Below, one piece after another: positions 49,886 to 59,541 of a stretch of DNA of 64,000 nucleotides (position 1 is the stretch's first letter; each line of letters begins with the position of its first letter). The position numbers were made by a program, and so were the translations under genes. Source of the DNA: Streptomyces radiopugnans (lineage in GTDB: Bacteria > Actinomycetota > Actinomycetes > Streptomycetales > Streptomycetaceae). The stretch covers positions 87,871 to 151,870 of the forward strand of contig NZ_FOET01000015.1 of assembly GCF_900110735.1 (NCBI RefSeq), in the 5' to 3' direction. The notes beneath the pieces are model-generated. The model was not told the DNA's origin. It was given only the letters and a program-made list of their open reading frames with translations, and ran no database searches.

Positions 49886-50323
49886 GTGTCCGGTGGAGAG
49901 GTGGCCGGCCTCCTGGTGGCCGTCTTCTGGGCGATCCTGGTGTCGTTCCTCGCCGTGGTGCTGGTGAGGCTCGCGCAGACGCTCAAGGCGGCGACCAGAC
50001 TGGTGACGGGTGTGACGGAGCAGGCGGTCCCCCTCCTCAGCGAGGCATCCGAGACCGTCCGTTCGGCACAGAGCCAGCTCAGCCGGGTGGACGCCATCGC
50101 CTCGGACGTCCAGGAGGTCACCGCCAACGCCTCGGCGCTCTCCTCCACCGTCTCCACCGCCTTCGGCGGCCCGCTGGTCAAGGTCGCCGCGTTCGGCTAC
50201 GGAGTGCGCCGCGCCCTCGGCCGCAGGAGCGACCCGCCGCGGTCCAAGCGCCCCGTCGTCGTGGGCCGGTCCGTGCCGGCCGCGCGCCGGGGGGCCGGCC
50301 GGCGCCGCGACGGAAAGGACTGA
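49886..50323 (+). CDS. DUF948 membrane-anchored protein
   Basis: 145 aa. N-terminal membrane helix (VAGLLVAVFWAILVSFLAVVLVRL), then a coiled-coil-like helical stretch (LAQTLKAATRLVTGVTEQAVPLLSEASETVRSAQSQLSRVDAI) typical of DUF948, ending in a basic tail. Function unknown. First gene of the run leading to alaS; the next gene starts seven bases later. Confidence 0.82.
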   Translation: MSGGEVAGLLVAVFWAILVSFLAVVLVRLAQTLKAATRLVTGVTEQAVPLLSEASETVRSAQSQLSRVDAIASDVQEVTANASALSSTVSTAFGGPLVKVAAFGYGVRRALGRRSDPPRSKRPVVVGRSVPAARRGAGRRRDGKD

Positions 50324-50330
50324 TCCCACC

Positions 50331-50672
50331 GTGTTCCGCCGTGCCTTCTGGTTCAGCGCCGGCGCCGCCGCCGGCGTCTGGGCCACCACCAAGGTCAACC
50401 GCAAGCTGCGCAGCCTCGCGCCCGACAGCCTCGCCGTACGAGCGGCGGACCAGGCCGTGGCGGCCGGGCACCGGCTCAAGGACTTCGCGCTCGACGTCCG
50501 CGCCGGAATGGCACAGCGGGAGATCGAGTTGAACGACGCACTGGGACTGACGGCCCCCGCCGACCCCGGGGCCGCAGGCCAGGCGGAAGAACGCCGGGGG
50601 ATCGCCGGACGGGCCCCGCACCGTCCCGCCCTCGGAGCCACCCACCCGTACGACCGGAATGAGGACCACTGA
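50331..50672 (+). CDS. DUF6167-like small protein
   Basis: 113 aa. Starts FRRAFWFSAGAAAGVWATTKVNRKLRSLAPDSLAVRAADQA, a short amphipathic/hydrophobic N-terminus followed by a helix. The C-terminal third is low-complexity. It lies between DUF948 and alaS, as in other streptomycetes, and its TGA overlaps the alaS ATG by one base. Function unknown. Confidence 0.78.
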   Translation: MFRRAFWFSAGAAAGVWATTKVNRKLRSLAPDSLAVRAADQAVAAGHRLKDFALDVRAGMAQREIELNDALGLTAPADPGAAGQAEERRGIAGRAPHRPALGATHPYDRNEDH

Positions 50673-53335
50673 TGGAGTCGGCTGAAATCCGCCGCCGCTG
50701 GCTGCGCTTCTTCGAGGAGCGGGGGCACACCGTCGTGCCGTCGGCGTCGCTGATCGCGGACGACCCGACGCTGCTGCTGGTCCCCGCCGGCATGGTGCCC
50801 TTCAAGCCGTACTTCCTGGGTGAGGCCACCCCGCCGTACGAGCGCGCCGTCAGTGTGCAGAAGTGCGTGCGCACCCCGGACATCGAGGAGGTCGGCAAGA
50901 CCACCCGGCACGGCACCTTCTTCCAGATGTGCGGCAACTTCTCCTTCGGCGACTACTTCAAGGAGGGCGCCGCGAAGCTCGCCTGGGAGCTGCTCACCAC
51001 GCCCCAGGACAAGGGCGGCTACGGCCTGGAGCCGGAGAAGCTGTGGATCACCGTCTACGAGGAGGACGACGAGGCCGAGCGCATCTGGCGCGACGTCGTC
51101 GGCGTCCCCGCGGAGCGGATCCAGCGGCTGGGCAAGAAGGAGAACTACTGGGACATGGGCGTGCCCGGTCCCTGCGGCCCCTGCTCGGAGATCAACTACG
51201 ACCGCGGCCCCGAGTTCGGCGCCGAGGGCGGCCCGGCCGTCAACGACGAGCGCTACGTGGAGATCTGGAACCTGGTCTTCATGCAGTACGAGCGCGGGCC
51301 GGGCGAGGGCAAGGACTACCCGATCCTCGGTGAGCTGCCCAGCAAGAACATCGACACCGGCCTCGGTCTGGAGCGCCTGGCGATGATCCTGCAGGGCGTG
51401 CACAACATGTACGAGACCGACACCCTGCGTGCGGTCATCGACAAGGCCGGCGAACTGACCGGGGTGCGCTACGGCGCCGCCGAGGGCAGCGACGTCTCGC
51501 TGCGCGTGGTCGCCGACCACATGCGCACCTCCGTGATGCTCATCGGCGACGGCGTCACCCCCGGCAACGAGGGCCGCGGCTACGTGCTGCGCCGCATCAT
51601 GCGCCGCGCCATCCGCAACATGCGCATCCTGGGCGCCGACAAGCCGGTCGTCGGCGAGCTGGTCGACACCGTGATCGGCACGATGGGGCAGCAGTACCCG
51701 GAGCTGATCACCGACCGGCAGCGCATCGAGACCGTCGCGCTCGCCGAGGAGGCCGCCTTCCTCAAGACCCTCAAGGCCGGCACCAACATCCTCGACACCG
51801 CCGTCACCGAGACCAAGGCCGCCGGCGGGGCCGTCCTGCCGGGCGAGAAGGCCTTCCTGCTCCACGACACCTGGGGCTTCCCCATCGACCTCACCCTGGA
51901 GATGGCCGCCGAGCAGGGCCTGTCCGTGGACGAGGAGGGCTTCCGCCGCCTGATGAGGGAGCAGCGGGAGCGCGCCAAGGCCGACGCCAGGGCCAAGAAG
52001 ACCGGCCACGCCGACCTGAGCTCCTACCGCGAGGTCGCCGACACCGCCGGGACGACCGTCTTCACCGGCTACACCGACACCGAGGGCGAGGCGTCCGTCG
52101 TCGGCCTGCTGGTGAACGGCCTGCCCTCGCCGGCCGCCTCCGAGGGCGACGAGGTGGAGGTCGTGCTCGACCGCACCCCGTTCTACGCCGAGGGCGGCGG
52201 CCAGCAGCCCGACACCGGCCGCATCCGCCTGGACTCCGGCGCCGTCGTCGAGATCCGCGACGTCCAGCAGCCGGTGCCCGGCGTCACCGTGCACAAGGGC
52301 ACCGTCCAGGTCGGCGAGGTCACCGTCGGCGCCTCGGCGTACGCCGCCATCGACGTCACGCGCCGCCGGGCCATCGCCCGCGCCCACAGCGCCACCCACC
52401 TCACCCACCAGGCGCTGCGCGACGCGCTCGGCCCGACGGCCGCCCAGGCCGGCTCCGAGAACGCCCCGGGCCGCTTCCGTTTCGACTTCGGCTCGCCGAC
52501 CGCCGTGCCCGGCACCGTCCTCACCGACGTCGAGCAGAAGATCAACGAGGTTCTCGCCCGTGAACTCGACGTCATGGCCGAGGTGATGAGCATGGAGGAG
52601 GCCAAGAAGCAGGGCGCCATCGCCGAGTTCGGAGAGAAGTACGGCGACCGGGTGCGCGTGGTGACCATCGGCGACTTCTCCAAGGAGCTGTGCGGCGGCA
52701 CCCACGTGCACAACACCGCCCAGCTCGGCCTGGTGAAGCTGCTGGGCGAGTCCTCCATCGGCTCCGGCGTGCGCCGCGTGGAGGCCCTGGTCGGCGTGGA
52801 CGCCTACAACTTCCTCGCCCGCGAGCACACGGTGGTCTCCCAGCTCACCGATCTGCTCAAGGGTCGCCCCGAGGAGCTGCCGGAGAAGATCTCCGGGATG
52901 CTCGCCAAGCTCAAGGACGCCGAGAAGGAGATCGAGCGCTTCCGCGCCGAGAAGGTCCTGGCCGCCGCCGCGGGCCTTGCCTCCTCCGCCCGCGACGTCA
53001 ACGGGACCGCCTTCGTCGGCGCCCGGGTCCCCGACGGCACGACCGCCGACGACCTGCGCAAGCTCGTCCTCGACGTGCGCGGCCGTATCCAGGGCGGGCG
53101 TCCGGCCGTGGTGGCCCTGTTCTCGGTGGCCAACGGCCGTCCGCTGACCGTCATCGCCACCAACGACGCCGCCCGCGACCGCGGCCTGAAGGCCGGCGAC
53201 CTCGTCCGCGCCGCCGCCAAGGCCCTCGGCGGCGGGGGCGGCGGCAAGCCGGACGTCGCCCAGGGCGGCGGCCAGAACCCCCAGGCGGTCGACGAGGCCG
53301 TCGCCGCCGTCGAGCGCCTGGTGGCGGCCGCCTGA
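50672..53335 (+). CDS. alaS: Alanyl-tRNA synthetase
   Basis: 887 aa. Class II core from ESAEIRRRWLRFFEERGHTVVPSASL; FFQMCGNFSFGDYFK; tRNA-recognition middle region; editing domain with zinc/active-site motifs HSATH and CGGTH (with later H); and the C-terminal DHHA1 domain ending with a Gly-rich GGGGGGKPDVAQGGG motif. Charges and proofreads tRNA-Ala. Starts inside TGATG of the previous gene and ends in TGATG of ruvX, so it is tightly coupled both ways. Confidence 0.97.
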   Translation: MESAEIRRRWLRFFEERGHTVVPSASLIADDPTLLLVPAGMVPFKPYFLGEATPPYERAVSVQKCVRTPDIEEVGKTTRHGTFFQMCGNFSFGDYFKEGAAKLAWELLTTPQDKGGYGLEPEKLWITVYEEDDEAERIWRDVVGVPAERIQRLGKKENYWDMGVPGPCGPCSEINYDRGPEFGAEGGPAVNDERYVEIWNLVFMQYERGPGEGKDYPILGELPSKNIDTGLGLERLAMILQGVHNMYETDTLRAVIDKAGELTGVRYGAAEGSDVSLRVVADHMRTSVMLIGDGVTPGNEGRGYVLRRIMRRAIRNMRILGADKPVVGELVDTVIGTMGQQYPELITDRQRIETVALAEEAAFLKTLKAGTNILDTAVTETKAAGGAVLPGEKAFLLHDTWGFPIDLTLEMAAEQGLSVDEEGFRRLMREQRERAKADARAKKTGHADLSSYREVADTAGTTVFTGYTDTEGEASVVGLLVNGLPSPAASEGDEVEVVLDRTPFYAEGGGQQPDTGRIRLDSGAVVEIRDVQQPVPGVTVHKGTVQVGEVTVGASAYAAIDVTRRRAIARAHSATHLTHQALRDALGPTAAQAGSENAPGRFRFDFGSPTAVPGTVLTDVEQKINEVLARELDVMAEVMSMEEAKKQGAIAEFGEKYGDRVRVVTIGDFSKELCGGTHVHNTAQLGLVKLLGESSIGSGVRRVEALVGVDAYNFLAREHTVVSQLTDLLKGRPEELPEKISGMLAKLKDAEKEIERFRAEKVLAAAAGLASSARDVNGTAFVGARVPDGTTADDLRKLVLDVRGRIQGGRPAVVALFSVANGRPLTVIATNDAARDRGLKAGDLVRAAAKALGGGGGGKPDVAQGGGQNPQAVDEAVAAVERLVAAA

Positions 53336-53802
53336 TGAGGCGCGGCAGGCGGCTGGCCGTCGACGTCGGGGACGCCCGGATCGGGGTCGCCTCCTGCGAC
53401 CCCGACGGGCTCCTGGCCACACCGGTGGAGACCGTGCCGGGACGCGACGTCCCGGCCGCCCGCCGCCGGCTGGCCGAACTCGTCGCGGAGTACGAACCGC
53501 TGGAGGTCGTGGTCGGGCTCCCCCGCTCCCTCAACGGGCGGGAGGGCCCGGCCGCGACCCGGGTGCGGGCCTTCGCCCGGGAACTGGCCCAGGCCGTCGC
53601 CCCGGTGGCGGTACGCCTGGTGGACGAGCGGATGAGCACCGTCACCGCGGCCCAGTCCATGCGCGCCTCGGGCGTCTCGTCGAAGAAGGGGCGCAGCCGG
53701 ATCGACCAGGCCGCGGCCGTGGTCATCCTGCAGAGCGCACTGGAGACCGAGCGGGTGTCCGGCCAGGCCCCGGGGGAGTGCGTCGGGGCGGGCGGCCGAT
53801 AG
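53335..53802 (+). CDS. ruvX: RuvX/YqgF Holliday junction resolvase-like nuclease
   Basis: 155 aa RNase H-like fold. RLAVDVGDARIGVASCD supplies the first Asp, VVVGLPRSLNGREGPAA the middle motif, and LVDERMSTVTAAQSMRASG with RIDQAAAVVILQ the C-terminal acidic residues. Implicated in 16S rRNA 5' processing and junction resolution. Follows alaS directly (one-base overlap) and precedes mltG, the standard order. Confidence 0.93.
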   Translation: MRRGRRLAVDVGDARIGVASCDPDGLLATPVETVPGRDVPAARRRLAELVAEYEPLEVVVGLPRSLNGREGPAATRVRAFARELAQAVAPVAVRLVDERMSTVTAAQSMRASGVSSKKGRSRIDQAAAVVILQSALETERVSGQAPGECVGAGGR

Positions 53803-53929
53803 CGGTACGGTAACGTTCCGCTTCGGACGGCGCCGTTCGAACACCAAGCCGTACGCCGGAGACGGCTGTTCGGGCAGCGGCGTCCGCGAGTACCGCAACC
53901 GGCTGCCGTCCGACGGCTCTAGGGGATCG

Positions 53930-55768
53930 ATGACTGAGTATGGCCGGGGCACCGGCTCCGAACCGTGGCACCCCGACGACCCGCTCTACGGGGACCAGGG
54001 GTGGAACGACGGAGCCCACCACGGGGCCCAGCAGGGAACCCGGCACGGCGACTGGGACACCTACGGCGGGCAGAGTCAGTACCACCCCCAGCAGCACCAG
54101 GGCCAACAGCACCAAGGCCAACAACAGCACCAGCAGCCCGGCTACGGGCAGCAGGGCTGGGACGCCCAGGGCGGCGGACAGCAGTACGGTCACCAGCAGC
54201 AGTACGGCGATCCGTACGGCCACCAGGACCAGCAGCACCACGGGCAGCACCAGGGCGACCCCTACGGCCAACAGCAGCAGTACGGCGATCCGTACGGCCA
54301 GCACCAGCAGCACCAGGGCGACCCCTACGGACAGCACCAGGGGCAGCACCAGGACGATCCGTACGGCGGCGGACAGTACGCGGACCACACCGCTCACCCC
54401 GGAGCCCAGGACGCCTACCCGCAGTACCCCGGACAGCATCCCGAGCAGCACGGGCACCGCGAACACCCCGAGCACCCCGAGCAGCACGAGGAGTACGGGC
54501 AGCAGCCTCCGCACTCCCGGCAGCCGGGGCGGCGGCGCCGCGACGAGCCGGACCCCGGCCCCGGGCCCGACGAGGAGACCGGCTGGGACCCCGGCCCGGA
54601 CCAGGGCGAGCACGCCTTCTTCTCGGACGACGGCGACGACGAGCACGACGACGAGGGCGGCGGCCGGTCCGGACGCGGGGGCAAGGGCAGGGGCGGCAGG
54701 AAGGGCAGGAACGGCATCGCCTGCCTGACCGTCGCCCTCGTCCTGGTCGGCGGCGTCGGCACGGCCGGCTACTTCGTCTACGACTTCTACCAGAGCCACT
54801 TCGCCGCCGCGCCCGACTTCTCGGGCCGGGGCGAGGGCGAGACCCAGGTGGAGATCCCCGAGAACAGCACGCTGGCCCAGATGGGCGCCATCCTGGAGAA
54901 GGCCGGCGTGGTCAAGAGCCAGCAGGGCTTCATCGAGGCGTCCAACGCCAACCCCAAGGCGCAGAGCATCCAGCCGGGCGTCTACATGCTCCGCAAGGAG
55001 ATGTCCTCGGCGGCGGCCATCGAGATGATGCTCGACCCCTCCAGCCAGAACGCCCTGATCATCGCCGAGGGCAAGCGGGCCTCGGAGATCTACGCACTGA
55101 TCGACGAGAAGCTCGAGCTGGCGGAGGGCACCACGAAGAAGGCCGCCGAGAAGGCCGACCTCGGCCTGCCGGAGTGGGCGGAGGGCAACCCCGAGGGCTT
55201 CCTCTTCCCCGCCAAGTACACCGTGGGCGACAAGACCGAGCCCGAGGACCTGCTCAAGAAGATGGTGGAGCGGGCCGAGCGGGAGTTCGAGAAGGCGGAC
55301 CTGGAAGGCCATGTGGAGCGGCTCGGCCTCGAGTCGCCGCTCCAGGTGCTCACCGTCGCCAGCCTGGTGCAGGCGGAGGGCAAGTACAAGCACGACTTCG
55401 TGAAGGTCTCCCGCGTGGTCTACAACCGGCTGAAGCCCGACAACACCGAGACCAACGGCTACCTGCAGTTCGACTCCACCTACAACTTCGCCAAGAACCA
55501 GTACACGCTGGACGTGCCCTCGCCCAGCACCATGGCCAAGTTCGACCACCCCTACAACACCTATGCCAAGAAGGGCCTGCCGCCCGGCCCGATCAACAGC
55601 CCGGGCGCCGAGGCGCTGCACGCGGCGGTGGAGCCGGCCGAGGGGGACTGGTACTACTTCGTGTCGATCACGGAGGACAACACGGTGTTCTCCGACACCT
55701 ACGAGGAACACAGCCGGCACGTGGAGAAGTTCAACGCGGAGCAGGAGAAGAACGGGGAGGGCCAGTGA
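53930..55768 (+). CDS. mltG: Endolytic murein transglycosylase MltG with long Gln/His-rich N-terminus
   Basis: 612 aa. Residues 1-260 are cytoplasmic and disordered: Gln/His/Tyr/Gly-rich, with five (G/D)DPYG repeats between 93 and 146, then His-Pro-Glu repeats (about 165-190) and a basic patch. The membrane helix is about 262-284. The YceG domain follows, with the catalytic glutamate E483 in SLVQAEGK and the conserved FDSTYNFA and PPGPINSPG segments. It cuts nascent glycan strands and sets peptidoglycan chain length. AGGGGA precedes ATG 53930. Overlaps aroE by four bases. Confidence 0.92.
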   Translation: MTEYGRGTGSEPWHPDDPLYGDQGWNDGAHHGAQQGTRHGDWDTYGGQSQYHPQQHQGQQHQGQQQHQQPGYGQQGWDAQGGGQQYGHQQQYGDPYGHQDQQHHGQHQGDPYGQQQQYGDPYGQHQQHQGDPYGQHQGQHQDDPYGGGQYADHTAHPGAQDAYPQYPGQHPEQHGHREHPEHPEQHEEYGQQPPHSRQPGRRRRDEPDPGPGPDEETGWDPGPDQGEHAFFSDDGDDEHDDEGGGRSGRGGKGRGGRKGRNGIACLTVALVLVGGVGTAGYFVYDFYQSHFAAAPDFSGRGEGETQVEIPENSTLAQMGAILEKAGVVKSQQGFIEASNANPKAQSIQPGVYMLRKEMSSAAAIEMMLDPSSQNALIIAEGKRASEIYALIDEKLELAEGTTKKAAEKADLGLPEWAEGNPEGFLFPAKYTVGDKTEPEDLLKKMVERAEREFEKADLEGHVERLGLESPLQVLTVASLVQAEGKYKHDFVKVSRVVYNRLKPDNTETNGYLQFDSTYNFAKNQYTLDVPSPSTMAKFDHPYNTYAKKGLPPGPINSPGAEALHAAVEPAEGDWYYFVSITEDNTVFSDTYEEHSRHVEKFNAEQEKNGEGQ

Positions 55769-56610
55769 GCCCGGCCGCGAGGCGGGCGGCGGTCCTGGGA
55801 TCGCCCATCGCCCACTCCCTCTCCCCGGTGCTCCACCGGGCCGCCTACCGCGAGATGGGCCTGACCGGCTGGTCGTACGACCGCTTCGAGGTGGACGAGG
55901 GCGGCATCGCGCCGTTCCTGGAGAAACTCGCCGCCGGCGGCGAGGAGTGGGCCGGCCTGTCGCTGACCATGCCGCTCAAGCGGGCCGTCATCCCCCTGCT
56001 GGACGGGATCGGCGACACCGCGGCCTCGGTCGGGGCCGTCAACACCGTGGTCTTCACCGCGGACGGCCGCCGCCTCGGCGAGAACACCGACATCCCCGGC
56101 ATGGTCGCCGCACTGCGCGAACGCGGCGTGGAGAGCGTCCCGCACGCCGCGGTGCTGGGCGCCGGGGCCACGGCCTCCTCCGCGCTCGCCGCGCTCGCCC
56201 GGATCTGCACCGGCGAGGTCACCGCGTACGTCCGCAGCCGGGAGCGGGCCGAGGAGATGCGCGGCTGGGGGGAGCGGCTGGGTGTTGCGGTGGCGACCGC
56301 CGACTGGGCGGACGCGCCGCGGGCGCTGGTCGCGCCCCTGGTGATCGCCACCACGCCCGCGGGCGCCGCCGACGCCCTGGCGGCGGCCGTGCCCGAGCGG
56401 CCCGGCACCCTCTTCGACGTCCTCTACGAGCCCTGGCCGACCCCGCTGGCCGCGGCCTGGGCCGGGCGCGGCGGGCGGGTCCTCGGCGGCCTGGACCTCC
56501 TGGTGCACCAGGCGGTCCTCCAGGTCGAGATGATGACCGGCCGCTCCCCGGCCCCGCTGGCCGCGATGCGCGCGGCGGGCGAGGCCGCGCTGGCCGCGCG
56601 CACGGCCTGA
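55765..56610 (+). CDS. aroE: Shikimate dehydrogenase
   Basis: 281 aa. Substrate site SPIAHSLSPVLHRA and catalytic Lys in LTMPLKRAVIP; Asp in GENTDIPG; nucleotide-binding VLGAGATASSALAAL; C-terminal GLDLLVHQAVLQVEMMTG. Reduces 3-dehydroshikimate to shikimate with NADPH. GTG 55765 overlaps the mltG stop. First of five shikimate-pathway genes in order aroE, aroC, aroK, aroB, aroQ. Confidence 0.93.
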   Translation: MSPAARRAAVLGSPIAHSLSPVLHRAAYREMGLTGWSYDRFEVDEGGIAPFLEKLAAGGEEWAGLSLTMPLKRAVIPLLDGIGDTAASVGAVNTVVFTADGRRLGENTDIPGMVAALRERGVESVPHAAVLGAGATASSALAALARICTGEVTAYVRSRERAEEMRGWGERLGVAVATADWADAPRALVAPLVIATTPAGAADALAAAVPERPGTLFDVLYEPWPTPLAAAWAGRGGRVLGGLDLLVHQAVLQVEMMTGRSPAPLAAMRAAGEAALAARTA

Positions 56611-56726
56611 GGCGGGGACCGGCAGCCGAGACGGGCGTCCCGTCTGCTGGACGGACGGCCGGTCCCGCGGTGCGATCGTGAAAGGATCGGGACCGAGCAC
56701 GTACGGGCCTGGACTGAGGAGCACCG

Positions 56727-57911
56727 TTGAGCAGGTTGCGCTGGCTGACCGCGGGGGAGTCGCACGGCCCCGCACTGGTGGCGACGCTGGAGGGGCTGCC
56801 CTACGGCGTGCCGATCACCACGGAAATGGTGGCGGACGAGCTGGCGCGGCGGCGGCTGGGCTACGGTCGCGGCGCGCGGATGAAGTTCGAGCGGGACGAG
56901 GTCACCTTCCTCGGCGGGGTGCGGCACGGGCTGACCCTGGGCTCCCCGGTCGCGGTCATGATCGGCAACACCGAGTGGCCCAAGTGGGAGAAGGTCATGG
57001 CGGCCGACCCGGTGGATCCGGCCGAGCTGGCCGAGCTGGCCCGCAACGCGCCGCTGACCCGGCCCCGCCCCGGCCACGCCGATCTGGCCGGGATGCAGAA
57101 GTACGGGGTGGGTGACGCCCGGCCGATCCTGGAGCGGGCCTCGGCGCGGGAGACGGCCGCCCGGGTGGCGCTGGGCGCGGTCGCCCGGTCGTACCTGAAG
57201 GAGACGGCCGGCATCGAGATCGTCTCCCACGTGGTGGCGCTGGGCGGGGCCGAGGCCCCGGCCGGGACGCTGCCGGAGCCGGGGGACGTGGCGCGGCTGG
57301 ACGCCGACCCGGTGCGCTGCCTGGATCCGGAGGCGAGCCGGGCGATGGTGGAGGTCATCGACGCCGCCCACAAGGACGGCGACACCCTCGGCGGCGTCGT
57401 CGAGGTCGTCGCCCACGGGGTGCCGGTCGGGCTGGGCTCCCATGTGCACTGGGACCGGCGGCTGGACGCCCGGCTGGCCGGAGCGCTGATGGGCATCCAG
57501 GCCATCAAGGGCGTGGAGGTCGGCGACGGCTTCGAGCTGGCCCGGGTGCCCGGCTCCGAGGCGCACGACGAGATCGTGCCCGGCGAGGACGGGGTGCGGC
57601 GCGCCTCGGGGCGGTCGGGCGGCACCGAGGGCGGGCTGTCCACCGGCGAGGTGCTGCGGGTGCGGGCGGCGATGAAGCCGATCGCCACCGTGCCGCGGGC
57701 GCTGGCCACCGTGGACGTGACCACCGGGGAGGCCACCCGCGCCCACCACCAGCGCTCGGACGTGTGCGCGGTGCCGGCCGCCGGGATCGTCGCCGAGGCG
57801 ATGGTGGCGCTGGTGCTGGCCGACGCGGTCGCCGAGAAGTTCGGCGGCGACTCGGTCACCGAGACCCGCCGCAACGTGACCGGCTTCCTGGACAACCTGG
57901 AGATCCGGTGA
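56727..57911 (+). CDS. aroC: Chorismate synthase
   Basis: 394 aa. Signatures GESHGPALVATLEGLP, GRGARMKFERDEV, the second FMN-site motif RASARETAARVALGAVA, and the late RRASGRSGGTEGGLSTGE are all present. Converts EPSP to chorismate using reduced FMN. TTG start at 56727 is supported by CTGAGGAG six bases upstream. The 116-base gap before it contains a GC-rich hairpin, so aroC may have its own promoter. Overlaps aroK by four bases. Confidence 0.96.
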   Translation: MSRLRWLTAGESHGPALVATLEGLPYGVPITTEMVADELARRRLGYGRGARMKFERDEVTFLGGVRHGLTLGSPVAVMIGNTEWPKWEKVMAADPVDPAELAELARNAPLTRPRPGHADLAGMQKYGVGDARPILERASARETAARVALGAVARSYLKETAGIEIVSHVVALGGAEAPAGTLPEPGDVARLDADPVRCLDPEASRAMVEVIDAAHKDGDTLGGVVEVVAHGVPVGLGSHVHWDRRLDARLAGALMGIQAIKGVEVGDGFELARVPGSEAHDEIVPGEDGVRRASGRSGGTEGGLSTGEVLRVRAAMKPIATVPRALATVDVTTGEATRAHHQRSDVCAVPAAGIVAEAMVALVLADAVAEKFGGDSVTETRRNVTGFLDNLEIR

Positions 57912-58450
57912 GCGCCGAGCGGCCGCAGGAAGCCGGCGCCGGCCCGGCCGTGGTCCTGGTGGGCCCGCCCGGCGCGGGCAAGACCACCGTGGGGGCGGTG
58001 CTGGCCCGCCGGCTGGGGGTGGCGCTGCGCGACACCGACGCGGACGTCGAGGCCGCCGCGGGCAAGACCATCCCCGAGATCTTCGTCGACGACGGGGAGG
58101 CGCACTTCCGCGCACTGGAGCGGGGGGCGGTACGCGCGGCCCTGACCGGGCACGAGGGCGTGGTCTCGCTCGGCGGCGGCGCCGTCATGGACGCCGGCAC
58201 CCGCGAGCTGCTGGCCGGTCTTCCCGTGGTCTTCCTGGACGTGGCACTGGCCGACGCGGTCAAACGCGTCGGGCTGGACGCCCCGCGCCCCCTGCTGGCG
58301 GTCAACCCCCGCAAGCAGTGGCGCACGCTGATGGAGCAGCGCCGCCCGCTGTACACCGAGGTGGCCCGCGCGGTCGTCACCACCGAGGGCCGTGACCCGG
58401 AGGAGACCGCCCAGGCGGTCCTGGACGCACTTAGGTTGAAGGAAGCATGA
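57908..58450 (+). CDS. aroK: Shikimate kinase
   Basis: 180 aa. Walker A GPPGAGKT (19-26), shikimate-binding DTDADVE and the GGGAV motif, and the lid RPLLAVNPRKQWRTLMEQRRPLY. Phosphorylates shikimate at O3. GTGA overlap with aroC and ATGA overlap with aroB. Confidence 0.95.
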   Translation: MSAERPQEAGAGPAVVLVGPPGAGKTTVGAVLARRLGVALRDTDADVEAAAGKTIPEIFVDDGEAHFRALERGAVRAALTGHEGVVSLGGGAVMDAGTRELLAGLPVVFLDVALADAVKRVGLDAPRPLLAVNPRKQWRTLMEQRRPLYTEVARAVVTTEGRDPEETAQAVLDALRLKEA

Positions 58451-59541
58451 CCACCACACCTCCCACCCGCATCACCGTCGGCGGCACCGCGGGCACCGCG
58501 CCCTACGACGTCCTCGTCGGACGGCGGCTCCTGGACGAACTGCCGGGCCTGATCGGCACCGAGGCCCGCCGGGTGGCCGTGATCCACCCCGAGGCGCTGG
58601 CCGAGACCGGCCAGGTGCTGCGCGAGGACCTGGCGGAGCAGGGGTACGAGGCCATCGCCGTCCAGGTGCCCAACGCCGAGGAGGCCAAGACCGCCGAGGT
58701 CGCCGCGTACTGCTGGAAGGCGCTGGGGCAGTCCGGCTTCACCCGCACCGACGTCGTCGTCGGCGTCGGCGGGGGAGCGACCACCGACCTGACGGGCTTC
58801 GTCGCGGCGACCTGGCTGCGCGGGGTGCGCTGGATCGCGGTGCCCACCACGGTGCTGGGCATGGTGGACGCGGCCGTCGGCGGCAAGACCGGCATCAACA
58901 CCGCCGAGGGCAAGAACCTGGTGGGCGCCTTCCACCCCCCGGCCGGAGTGCTGTGCGACCTGGCCGCGCTGGAGTCGCTGCCGGTGCACGACTACGTCAG
59001 CGGCCTGGCCGAGATCATCAAGGCGGGCTTCATCGCCGACCCGGCCATCCTGGACCTGATCGAGGCCGACCCCGAGGCCGCCCGCACCCCCGAGGGCCCG
59101 CACACCTCCGAGCTGATCGAGCGCTCCATCCGGGTCAAGGCCGAGGTGGTCTCCTCCGACCTGAAGGAGTCGGGGCCGCGGGAGATCCTCAACTACGGGC
59201 ACACCCTGGCCCACGCCATCGAGAAGAACGAGCGCTACAACTGGCGGCACGGCGCGGCCGTCGCCGTCGGCATGGTCTTCGCCGCCGAGCTGGGCCGCAT
59301 CGCGGGCCGGCTGGACGACGCCACCGCCGACCGGCACCGGGCGATCCTCACCGCCGTCGGGCTGCCCGTCACCTACCGGGGCGACCAGTGGCCCAAGCTG
59401 CTGGAGACGATGAAGGTCGACAAGAAGACCCGCGGCGACCGGCTGCGCTTCATCGTCCTGGACGGGCTGGCCAGGCCCGCCGTCCTGGAGGGGCCGGACC
59501 CGGCGATGCTGCTCGCCGCCCACGCGGAGATCGCCGCGTGA
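58447..59541 (+). CDS. aroB: 3-Dehydroquinate synthase
   Basis: 364 aa. NAD-binding GGGATTDLTGFVAATWLRG, PTTVLGMVDAAVGGKTGIN, and metal ligands in the E of SGLAEIIKAG and histidines of NYGHTLAHAIE and WRHGAAVAVGM. Cyclises DAHP to 3-dehydroquinate. Translationally coupled on both sides by four-base overlaps. Confidence 0.96.
   Translation: MTTTPPTRITVGGTAGTAPYDVLVGRRLLDELPGLIGTEARRVAVIHPEALAETGQVLREDLAEQGYEAIAVQVPNAEEAKTAEVAAYCWKALGQSGFTRTDVVVGVGGGATTDLTGFVAATWLRGVRWIAVPTTVLGMVDAAVGGKTGINTAEGKNLVGAFHPPAGVLCDLAALESLPVHDYVSGLAEIIKAGFIADPAILDLIEADPEAARTPEGPHTSELIERSIRVKAEVVSSDLKESGPREILNYGHTLAHAIEKNERYNWRHGAAVAVGMVFAAELGRIAGRLDDATADRHRAILTAVGLPVTYRGDQWPKLLETMKVDKKTRGDRLRFIVLDGLARPAVLEGPDPAMLLAAHAEIAA

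Noticed and set aside
49553..53422. 1289-codon minus-strand open frame opposite alaS
   Set aside because: Mirror-frame artefact of high G+C coding DNA; alaS is unambiguous on the plus strand.
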